Position numbers and translations under genes: made by a program. From GWE2-42-39 sp963662895 (lineage in GTDB: Bacteria; Bacteroidota; Bacteroidia; Bacteroidales; Prolixibacteraceae), in assembly GCA_963662895.1 (NCBI GenBank), contig OY759982.1, positions 2,356,001 to 2,420,000 on the forward strand: a DNA stretch of 64,000 nt, given 5' to 3'. The notes beneath the pieces were generated by a model. It saw only the letters and a program-made list of their open reading frames with translations, had not been told where the DNA came from and did no database searches. Below, piece by piece: positions 8,418-14,857 of this stretch (position 1 is the first letter of the stretch; each line of letters begins with the position of its first letter).

Positions 8418-8532
8418 GTCAGGAAAGCTGGTAGCCTGACAAGTGGTAATTTGGCAAAATATAAAAAGCTGAATTACAGAACTGTAATCAGAGTAATGGT
8501 AATTTGAATTGGTAAACTGACAGCAAATTACC
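8418..8532. promoter_or_regulatory. Repeat-rich control region upstream of the helix-turn-helix operon
   Basis: The 200-bp gap 8339-8538 contains an inverted repeat GTCAGG...CCTGAC (about 8418-8440), a palindrome ATTACAG-AA-CTGTAAT (8473-8488), and the 9-mer GGTAATTTG at 8445-8453 and 8498-8506 with its inverse CAAATTACC at 8524-8532. These are typical operator-like elements for small DNA-binding proteins and may also include the terminator of the 341-residue gene. I did not find a clear TAnnTTTG box for the operon here. Confidence 0.5.
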
Positions 8533-8538
8533 GCAATT

Positions 8539-9564
8539 TTAACAAGGGGAAATATGGTCGAGCCAATAGTCTTTTTCTATAAACTTTAAAAGTTCTGCCT
8601 GGTCGTTATCCCAATTGCGAAATTGCTTATCTACATCGGTCTTATAACGGTGGTCTAAGAATTTTGTAATGTCTCGGTTTTTAACTTCAACATTGCCCGG
8701 AAAGATGCGTTTTCGGAAATAGCCTTTTCGCACCAGTTGGTGGTAACAGGCAGCAAGGTATTTCTTCATTCCGTGTTTGTCTGTAAAATGATAGTTGCTG
8801 TCAATCAATTCCTTATCGTGAAGTTCAGTTTCGAATTGAGCAAAACGAGATGGGTTTGCGATTAATTGACTGTATGAATAGATGTTTTTACCATTTTCCC
8901 AAATGTCATCACGAATTGGGTTAAACGTTGGCTTGTTGTCTTTTTGCTGTGCCTGTGGTATTTGATTGGTTTCGGGATAATCCTCAGCTTCGATTATATA
9001 AGCAATTTCGGGCGCAGCTTCATTAAAATAGGTATAATAGATTTCATCGGGTGTTAATACTTCTTCCTTCAAATATTCCTGATAGGAATCCTGTATTTCC
9101 AGTATCAACCTTACCAAATGGTGTTTTATTAAATGTAGGATGTAGGATTCATCGGCAGTATTGGTATTTACTTTTTTGTTTTGAAGTTTTAAATCGAATT
9201 GCTCCGGTGTATAATTTCTCTCCTTAATTACTTGTTGAGTTTCTTTAAGCTTTTGGGAAATTAACTTTGTTAGAGCAACATGTACGAGATATGATTTTTC
9301 AATGTCGCTTAGTGCTGCATCTATTTCAGAATGCAAATCGTTTAAGTAGGCAATTGCTTCGTATTCGATTATTGCATGGTAGTATTTGCGAATACTGGAA
9401 AGAGGTTTGATAAAATCAACCTCATAATTTGGTTGATGGGTGTAATATTCCTTTTTGACTTCAAGTAATAATTGCTTGAATTTCAAGTCTGATTGGTTCC
9501 CGAATTTCCAAGGACGGTGATTCAGAAAAAGTATGTCGTTGAAAAGTTCTAAGTTGTGGCTCAT
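8539..9564 (-). CDS. Unrecognised mobile-element protein translated with the integrase
   Basis: I do not recognise this 341-residue protein. It is hydrophilic and mostly helical in appearance, has no signal peptide or membrane segment, and has a lysine/aromatic-rich C-terminal part (about 230-335: FAQFETELHDKEL, HQLVRKGYFRKR, WDNDQAELLKFI). Its start codon overlaps the integrase stop (ATGA at 9561-9564), so the two are translated together. Proteins of similar size and composition sit beside integrases in other Bacteroidota elements, and the family may be one of the DUFs described there. A role in excision control or element regulation is only a guess from position. Confidence 0.75.
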   Translation of the reverse strand: MSHNLELFNDILFLNHRPWKFGNQSDLKFKQLLLEVKKEYYTHQPNYEVDFIKPLSSIRKYYHAIIEYEAIAYLNDLHSEIDAALSDIEKSYLVHVALTKLISQKLKETQQVIKERNYTPEQFDLKLQNKKVNTNTADESYILHLIKHHLVRLILEIQDSYQEYLKEEVLTPDEIYYTYFNEAAPEIAYIIEAEDYPETNQIPQAQQKDNKPTFNPIRDDIWENGKNIYSYSQLIANPSRFAQFETELHDKELIDSNYHFTDKHGMKKYLAACYHQLVRKGYFRKRIFPGNVEVKNRDITKFLDHRYKTDVDKQFRNWDNDQAELLKFIEKDYWLDHISPC

Positions 9565-10646
9565 AGGTCAAGTTTTATGCGATTGGCAGCTTCTTTTTTC
9601 TTCTGGTCGATAATCTTAGCGTACACTTCTGTAGTTTTCAGGCTTTTGTGTCCTAAGAGCTTGGAAACAGTGTAAATATCTGTACCCAAAGTTAATTGTA
9701 GGGTTGCATAGGTGTGTCTTGCGCAGTGAAAAGTGATGTGCTTTTCAACTCCGGCTCGAATCATCCATTCTCGGATTTTTGCATTATTGTAATCGCTGTA
9801 GGTTAATACTTTTTCGTTGCCCTCTTTTCGTTCGCCCATGAAGTTTAGTGCATCATCAGCAATGGGCAGGGTTTCTTGTCCTTTTGTTTTCTTCTGTTTG
9901 AATCGGATGTAATATCCATTTTCGTCAGAATGCTGGATTTCAGACCAGGTGAGTTTTTCAATATCAGAGAAACGAAGTCCGGTAAGCGCACTGAATATAA
10001 AGGCGTTTTTTACGACTGGTATTTCGCAGTGGGCTTTAACTGCACTTTTTAATTCGTCAAGGGTAAGGAACTCCCGTTTGGTTTCTGCTTCTTTTATTCC
10101 GTCAATACTTTCTGCAGGATTGCGCAGAATGATGCCATCTTTAACCGCTTCCTTTAATGCCGCTCTTACCTTATTGAAATAAGATACACAGGAATTTTTA
10201 GAAAGGTTTCTGCCTTGCTTGGTCTTTGCATCATACACAAGGTAGTACTTTAAATCTTCCAGCCATTCCCGGTTGATGTCTGCAAAGCGGACATTCGACT
10301 TTTCCCAATTGCGCAAATGCTTTAAGGTACTCAACCAGTTCCCATAATTACCGTCTGAGTCTCTCCGTTTTTCTGCAAGTAATTCAAAATAGGTTAGGAA
10401 TAGTGAATTTATCTTTTCCGAATCATCAAAACCGTAAATGCCGTTTTGTAATTCCAGTTGTCTTTTTGCCCGGATGCTTTCGCCAAGCTGTAATGTCTTT
10501 TTGTTGAAACTCCTTTCTTCTGATGAACGGGGCTTGTCGATGAGATACAGGCGTAAATATTCATACTTCCGTTTGCCTTTGTGGTAATAGTCAAGGTATA
10601 GACTGATTTTACCATTCTTGTTTCGTTGACGTAGGGTTACTTTCAT
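9561..10646 (-). CDS. Tyrosine recombinase (element integrase)
   Basis: The 361-residue protein has an N-terminal Arm-DNA-binding-like domain (about 1-90), a SAM-like core-binding domain (about 95-190) and the catalytic domain from about 195. All catalytic residues are visible: Arg225 in TGLRFSD, a Lys near 254, His307 and Arg310 in HCARH, His333 in LLGHK and the nucleophile Tyr342 in VYAKI. It should insert and excise the element by strand exchange at a short core sequence. Its closeness to the mnmE junction, with phased repeats between, fits arm-type site binding. No inactivating change is seen. Confidence 0.93.
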   Translation of the reverse strand: MKVTLRQRNKNGKISLYLDYYHKGKRKYEYLRLYLIDKPRSSEERSFNKKTLQLGESIRAKRQLELQNGIYGFDDSEKINSLFLTYFELLAEKRRDSDGNYGNWLSTLKHLRNWEKSNVRFADINREWLEDLKYYLVYDAKTKQGRNLSKNSCVSYFNKVRAALKEAVKDGIILRNPAESIDGIKEAETKREFLTLDELKSAVKAHCEIPVVKNAFIFSALTGLRFSDIEKLTWSEIQHSDENGYYIRFKQKKTKGQETLPIADDALNFMGERKEGNEKVLTYSDYNNAKIREWMIRAGVEKHITFHCARHTYATLQLTLGTDIYTVSKLLGHKSLKTTEVYAKIIDQKKKEAANRIKLDL

Positions 10647-10731
10647 CTCATTCAGTTTTAATTATTTTGGCATTCGATGGAACTCGCCGGAGAGAAAGTG
10701 ATAGCAATTATACAATTTGGGTTGGCTCGTT

Positions 10732-11100
10732 TCATGACGCAAAAAGTTTATCGATTTCGGAACGTTTAATAATGGTGCGTTTGCCCAACTTGATAGCCTG
10801 GATGGTTCCGGCTTTCATAAGCCTATAAAATGTACGTTCGCTTAATCCAAGTAGGGTATGCGCTTCTTTAATCGAAAGAAAGTCCTTTTGCTTAATGGCT
10901 TCAATATTTAGCTCGGTAATCGAAAGTAGTTTTTGTTGGTTCGTTTCTTCGATAGTCTTGCCAATCTTGTTTTCTTTCTTTCGTTGCTTATAGGACCGTG
11001 AAGCACAAGCATGACCGCAGAAGCGTGTTACGGTAGTTTTTGCTATAAATTCCTTTCCGCAAAACTCACATATCTTTTGGACTTCAATTTTGCTACTCAT
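10732..11100 (-). CDS. Zinc-ribbon/helix-turn-helix element regulator
   Basis: The ATG at 11100 is preferred over one 45 bp upstream because it begins the conserved part of the protein; the upstream extension would run through a set of 10-bp repeats. The roughly 122-residue product has a Cys-x2-Cys ... Cys-x3-Cys pattern near the N-terminus (ICEFCGKEF and RFCGHAC), a lysine-rich linker and a C-terminal excisionase-like helix-turn-helix (SIKEAHTLLGLSERTFYRLM, then KLGKRTIIKRSEID). It is the element gene nearest the junction and probably a regulator or directionality factor. Confidence 0.82.
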   Translation of the reverse strand: MSSKIEVQKICEFCGKEFIAKTTVTRFCGHACASRSYKQRKKENKIGKTIEETNQQKLLSITELNIEAIKQKDFLSIKEAHTLLGLSERTFYRLMKAGTIQAIKLGKRTIIKRSEIDKLFAS

Positions 11101-11108
11101 GCCTATTA

Positions 11109-11158
11109 CTGCCTTTAAGTGACTACAACTGTCATTAGCTGTCAATAACTGCCATCAT
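11109..11158. repeat. Short repeats (CTGYCA) in 10-bp register near the element junction
   Basis: CTGTCA at 11129 and 11139 and CTGCCA at 11149 start exactly 10 bp apart, with a related CTGCCT at 11109, 20 bp before. The full repeat unit is about NNCTGYCAWY. They overlap the 5' region of the zinc-ribbon gene and are in helical register, as expected for a protein that binds one DNA face, for example the integrase arm domain or a directionality factor. Confidence 0.6.
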
Positions 11159-11176
11159 TTCTCCACTCTTGTTGTC

Positions 11177-11248
11177 GGGCAACAAATTTGGATATTTGGG
11201 CAACAACTGTACATCAAAAATAAACAAAAAAGAGCAATTGGGCAACAA
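11177..11248. repeat. Three GGGCAACAA repeats spaced 21 and 42 bp
   Basis: The 9-mer GGGCAACAA starts at 11177, 11198 and 11240, that is two and four helical turns apart. The first copy also forms an inverted repeat with TTGTTG at 11169-11174. The third covers the -33 region and the second lies just past the expected transcription start of the promoter at 11215-11245. They look like operators or integrase arm sites. Confidence 0.65.
11215..11245 (-). promoter_or_regulatory. Bacteroidota-type promoter of the element's first genes
   Basis: On the minus strand a TATTTTTG (-7 box, 11215-11222) follows TTG (-33, 11243-11245) at a 20-bp spacing, matching the TTG...TAnnTTTG consensus of Bacteroidota. 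Transcription would start near 11208 and read the zinc-ribbon gene and possibly the integrase. Two GGGCAACAA repeats flank or overlap it, which suggests regulation. Confidence 0.6.
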
Positions 11249-11300
11249 GAAAGAGAAAATAAAGCCTTGTAAAACACAATAAATGAAGGGTGATAACAAA

Positions 11301-11333
11301 TATCGGAAAGCAATTTACTTTCCGATACAAAAA
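11301..11333. other. Candidate attachment site at the mnmE 3' end, with a 10-bp inverted repeat
   Basis: TATCGGAAAG (11301-11310) and CTTTCCGATA (11318-11327) are perfect inverted arms around a 7-bp spacer containing the mnmE stop codon. The coding half encodes the conserved FCIGK C-terminus. The last 18 bp of this gene are the attB of SGI1 in enterobacteria, so the position fits a tyrosine-recombinase crossover site. The hairpin may also act as a weak mnmE terminator. Only one copy is inside the window, so a direct repeat cannot be shown. Confidence 0.6.
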
Positions 11334-12712
11334 TTCTTAAAGATGTGCCCCAGTACTTCGTCGGTTGATATTTCTCCGGTTATCTCTCCGAGATAGTGCA
11401 GGCATTCGCGGATGTCCTGGGCCAGAAAATCGCCGGAAATATCAGAATGAAGGCCTTCATTCACGCGGACAATGGCCTCGTGTGCATGGGTCAGCGCCTC
11501 GTAATGACGGACATTGGTAACAATCACATCCCCGACATCCAAATTTTGCATGTTGGTTTTTTCTTTTAAAAGACTGATCAGTGTATCCAGATCCTGCCTG
11601 GTTTTAGCTGAAATAAATACAATTTCTTCTTTATCTGTTAGCTGAACAGCATTTCCTAAAGCTTTTATTCTTTCTGTTCCTGCCAGATCAACTTTGTTGC
11701 CCACGATGATCAGGTTTTGGTTGTTGATACGTTTCCTGATTTTCTCAATCCGTTCCAGAACGAGAGGGAGAGGGTTTATTAAATCGGTAACCAGCAGTAC
11801 TATTTCTGCCTGTTCCAGTTTGCTGTAACTGCGTTCGATGCCCATGTTTTCGATGGTGTCAGTGGTTTCCCGCAATCCGGCTGTATCGAAAAAACGGAAT
11901 GCGGTCCCGTCAATATTTACCACGTCTTCAATTACATCGCGGGTTGTTCCGTGAATCTCCGAAACAATGGCTTTTTCTTCATTTAAGAGGGCATTTAACA
12001 GGGTCGACTTCCCTACATTGGTTTCGCCTACAATAGCAACCGGAATCCCGTTTTTAATGGCATTACCAAGCCGGAATGAATCGGATAATTGTTTGATTAA
12101 TACTTCGATTTTAGTGCTTAATTCAACCAATTGTTTGCGGTCGGCAAATTCTACATCTTCCTCGCTAAAATCCAGTTCCAGTTCAACCAGGGCTATAAAA
12201 TGCAATAACTGGTCACGAAGCTTTTTTATTTCGTTTGAAAAGCCACCGCGCATTTGTTTCAGTGCCACTTTATGTGCCGAGGCATTAGTCGAGTAAATCA
12301 GGTCGGCAACGGCTTCAGCCTGAGAGAGGTCCATTTTACCGTTTAGGAAAGCACGTTGGGTAAACTCGCCGGGGCGTGCCATACGTGCGCCTTTGCTGAT
12401 CAACAATTGTAATATTTGTTGCTGAATAAATACAGAACCATGACAGGAAATCTCCACGATGTCTTCGCCTGTAAACGAATGAGGTGCACGGAAAAGTGCA
12501 ACCACCACCTCATCAATAGTTTCTTTTCCATCTGCAATAATTCCAAAATGGATTGAATTAGCTTTCTGTTCAGCCAGCTTTTTACCAGCCTTGGGGGAAT
12601 GAAATACCTGATCAGTAATAAGAAAAGCGTTTTCTCCTGCAATACGGATGGTGGCAATAGCCCCAACTCCAGGAGGCGTTGAAATAGCGCATATGGTTGA
12701 CTGGTCGAACAT
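11315..12712 (-). CDS. mnmE: tRNA modification GTPase MnmE (TrmE)
   Basis: The 465-residue protein has the family layout: an N-terminal tetrahydrofolate-binding domain (1-120), a helical domain split around the GTPase, and a G domain with GETNVGKS (229-236), the switch II DTAG near 276, NKVDL near 341 and the C-terminal FCIGK whose cysteine is required for activity. With MnmG it installs the (carboxymethyl)aminomethyl group on U34 of several tRNAs. The length is normal and the gene is intact even though a mobile element abuts its end, which means the target sequence was restored on insertion. Confidence 0.97.
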   Translation of the reverse strand: MFDQSTICAISTPPGVGAIATIRIAGENAFLITDQVFHSPKAGKKLAEQKANSIHFGIIADGKETIDEVVVALFRAPHSFTGEDIVEISCHGSVFIQQQILQLLISKGARMARPGEFTQRAFLNGKMDLSQAEAVADLIYSTNASAHKVALKQMRGGFSNEIKKLRDQLLHFIALVELELDFSEEDVEFADRKQLVELSTKIEVLIKQLSDSFRLGNAIKNGIPVAIVGETNVGKSTLLNALLNEEKAIVSEIHGTTRDVIEDVVNIDGTAFRFFDTAGLRETTDTIENMGIERSYSKLEQAEIVLLVTDLINPLPLVLERIEKIRKRINNQNLIIVGNKVDLAGTERIKALGNAVQLTDKEEIVFISAKTRQDLDTLISLLKEKTNMQNLDVGDVIVTNVRHYEALTHAHEAIVRVNEGLHSDISGDFLAQDIRECLHYLGEITGEISTDEVLGHIFKNFCIGK

Positions 12713-12727
12713 ATCAAATGTTTTTTA

Positions 12728-12735
12728 CAAAAATA
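12728..12735 (-). promoter_or_regulatory. Possible -7 box for mnmE
   Basis: TATTTTTG on the minus strand fits TAnnTTTG and lies 15 bp upstream of the mnmE ATG, leaving a very short leader. The -33 region falls in the tpiA terminator and is not convincing. Confidence 0.35.
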
Positions 12736-12740
12736 TCTAT

Positions 12741-12781
12741 TTTTTAAAAAGAAAAAGTCACTCCCGAAGAGGAATGACTTT
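12741..12781 (-). terminator. Intrinsic terminator of tpiA
   Basis: On the minus strand AAAGTCATTCC and GGAGTGACTTT (12771-12781 and 12754-12764) pair over 11 bp with one G-U wobble around a TCTTCG loop, followed by TTCTTTTT. It lies 28 bp after the tpiA stop codon and separates it from mnmE. Confidence 0.8.
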
Positions 12782-12808
12782 CTGTATCTTTTGGATTTTT
12801 GAGCTTTG

Positions 12809-13567
12809 TTAAAAACCGTTGATAATCTGGATAAAATCTTCGGGTTTTAATGATGCACCACCAATTAATCCTCCGTCGATATCAGTTTGGGAGAATAATT
12901 CAGCAGCGTTTTTAGCATTACAACTACCGCCATAAAGGATCGATGTTTCTTCAGCTACTTCGATACCATATTTTTCAGCGATCAGACTACGGATATAGGC
13001 AAGCATATCTTGTGCCTGTTCAGTGCTTGCGGTCACCCCGGTTCCAATAGCCCAGATGGGTTCGTAGGCAATTACCAGTTTTGAAAATTCTTCAGCAGGC
13101 AAGTTAAAAATCGTTTCGTCCAGTTGCTTTTTTACGAATTTGTTTTGTGTCCCGGCTTCACGTACTGATAACGATTCGCCACAGCAGTAAATAGGGGTAA
13201 GTCCGTTTGCAAGGGCAAGAGCCAGTTTTTTATTCAGAATTTCGCTGGTTTCGTGGTAATATCCACGACGTTCTGAGTGCCCCAGTATCACATATCCTGC
13301 ACCGGTTGATTTTACCATTGCAGCAGAAACTTCACCAGTAAAAGCTCCTTTGGCTTCGGCAGCACAATTTTGCGATGCAACCCCAATACGGTTGGTATCA
13401 ATAGCAGCAACCACGCTGTTAAGGTGTGTAAACGGAGTTCCTAAAACCACTACTACATCTTTGGCGCCTTTTTCGGCTACCAATTCGTTAACTGCTTTTG
13501 CAAGTTCAATGCCTTCCTGTACCGTGGTATTACATTTCCAGTTACCGGCAACTATCTTTTTTCTCAT
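12809..13567 (-). CDS. tpiA: Triosephosphate isomerase
   Basis: The 252-residue protein interconverts dihydroxyacetone phosphate and glyceraldehyde 3-phosphate in glycolysis and gluconeogenesis. It carries all catalytic landmarks: the N-terminal GNWKCN lysine, His in the GHSERR motif near residue 98, the catalytic Glu in AYEPIWAIGTG near 170, and the phosphate-binding GGASL near the end. Length and start are normal. It follows the DoxX-family gene on the same strand with a 146-bp gap, part of a neighbourhood with DUF1599 and folP that is conserved in Bacteroidota. A clear hairpin terminator follows. Confidence 0.98.
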   Translation of the reverse strand: MRKKIVAGNWKCNTTVQEGIELAKAVNELVAEKGAKDVVVVLGTPFTHLNSVVAAIDTNRIGVASQNCAAEAKGAFTGEVSAAMVKSTGAGYVILGHSERRGYYHETSEILNKKLALALANGLTPIYCCGESLSVREAGTQNKFVKKQLDETIFNLPAEEFSKLVIAYEPIWAIGTGVTASTEQAQDMLAYIRSLIAEKYGIEVAEETSILYGGSCNAKNAAELFSQTDIDGGLIGGASLKPEDFIQIINGF

Positions 13568-13713
13568 TATTATTTGTTTTTAAATAGATTTTTAGAAATC
13601 GGATGCTAATTTATAAAATGCAATTGAACCAGAAAACATCTGTCATTCTGCGAATAAAGGTTTTAACTTTAGTTTAACAGGTTGAAGAAAATGCTTGCTA
13701 TTAATAAATTAGG

Positions 13714-14844
13714 CTATTCAATAAACTCTTTCAGTATTTTTTCATCCGGGATATCATTATAATGCCATTTGGCTATGATGGTTCCCTTTTTCAGCAATAA
13801 TAATCCCGGGTTTGACCGGATAATGGTTTTCAATGTAATTTCATCGCAATTGAAAAAATCGAACGGAGCCCTGTTTTCAGTAGTAAAATCGGTAATGTCG
13901 TCACGCACAGAGGCTGTCATCCCGATAAAGTGCATACTGTTTGCAGTTGCGTAACGGGCCAGTTCATTTATTTTTTTCATTACATCACGGTTGGTTTTTT
14001 TAAGATTATATGCAACCATAATAAAAGTGTATCCCTCGTCATAAAGAAAAAAGTCCTTTACATCCTCACCGGTTTCGCTTTCCATCATAAAATCGTGAAT
14101 GGGCGGTTTATAACCTTCCTTTATAAGTTTGGGGGCATCCATCGATACATACTCCCAGTGGAGAGAGTCCTGCCACGGATAATTGGATTCTGTAAAGGTT
14201 TTTATTTTTTCTGTTTTTTTATTTTTATACCTGAAGATGGTTTCATACACATCTTTAGGTGCATCGACAGGTATCTTCATAGCTTCCGGTATGTTGGTGC
14301 CGACTTTGTACGGACGGAAATCAAACACAGGCAAGTGGTTATATGAATACATTACGAGATAGAAATAGATCATTACTGTTATTCCTCCGGGTATTATGCT
14401 ACGTAATAATATTTCTTTTTTATTTTCAAAACTTTTTCTTTTTCTGAAAATAAAATAAGCGAGACTTATGAGTACCAGGTTTTTATAAAAAGTCTGCCAG
14501 TTGGTCAGTACTACTGCATCTCCAAAACAACCACAATCGCTAACCGGATTGGAGAGGGCCAGGTAAAAAGTAAGCCCTGTAAAAAATATCATAAAAAGAA
14601 GTGCAAGCCAGGTAGTAAAACGCATCCACAACTTAAAAAACAAGGCTACGCCAATAGCAAATTCGGCAAAAGCAAGCAAAATGCCCAGGGGAAAAGCCAG
14701 CTTTATAAAAGGTTCCCATCCAAAAGCCGTGAAATAATCAGTAAATTTATAGGCCGATCCCCAGGGATCGATGCCTTTTACAAAACCTGAAAAAATAAAG
14801 GTAATTCCTAATATTATCCGTGCGGTTTGCTGTAAAATTTTCAT
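13714..14844 (-). CDS. DoxX/MauE-type membrane protein with thioredoxin-like C-terminal domain (BT_3928 family)
   Basis: The 376-residue protein has about five hydrophobic segments in the first half: a DoxX-like four-helix unit (residues 5-135, containing ARIILGITFIFSGFVKGIDP and SDCGCFGD) and one more at about 152-170. A soluble thioredoxin-like domain follows from about 240 (DVKDFFLYDEGYTFIMVAYNL ... NPGLLLLKKGTIIAKWH). I see no CxxC redox pair in the soluble domain. The CGCFGD motif is typical of MauE-like members linked to disulfide or quinone chemistry. It starts 13 bp after the esterase gene, so the two form an operon. Its biochemical role is unknown. Confidence 0.85.
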   Translation of the reverse strand: MKILQQTARIILGITFIFSGFVKGIDPWGSAYKFTDYFTAFGWEPFIKLAFPLGILLAFAEFAIGVALFFKLWMRFTTWLALLFMIFFTGLTFYLALSNPVSDCGCFGDAVVLTNWQTFYKNLVLISLAYFIFRKRKSFENKKEILLRSIIPGGITVMIYFYLVMYSYNHLPVFDFRPYKVGTNIPEAMKIPVDAPKDVYETIFRYKNKKTEKIKTFTESNYPWQDSLHWEYVSMDAPKLIKEGYKPPIHDFMMESETGEDVKDFFLYDEGYTFIMVAYNLKKTNRDVMKKINELARYATANSMHFIGMTASVRDDITDFTTENRAPFDFFNCDEITLKTIIRSNPGLLLLKKGTIIAKWHYNDIPDEKILKEFIE

Positions 14845-14857
14845 TTTTAGTTTCTAT

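Larger units (their letters stand above)
1..11314. mobile_element. Right part of an integrative element next to mnmE, carrying a type I restriction-modification locus
   Basis: The stretch runs from the left window edge to the mnmE stop codon, with every gene on the minus strand. Seen: a tyrosine recombinase close to the junction, excisionase-like helix-turn-helix genes, a VirE-N-like protein and a DUF3987 ATPase, the usual core of Bacteroidota integrative elements, followed by restriction-modification cargo. The sequence to the right is ordinary core genome. Known: the mnmE 3' end is the attachment site of SGI1-type islands. Inferred: this element used the same kind of site, and its left end with the second attachment copy lies beyond position 1. 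I saw no relaxase or conjugation genes in this part. Confidence 0.8.

Noticed and set aside
11109..11248. Short repeats near the junction read as a CRISPR array
   Set aside because: Units are 6-9 bp, spacers vary and are 1 to 33 bp, and no cas gene is present.
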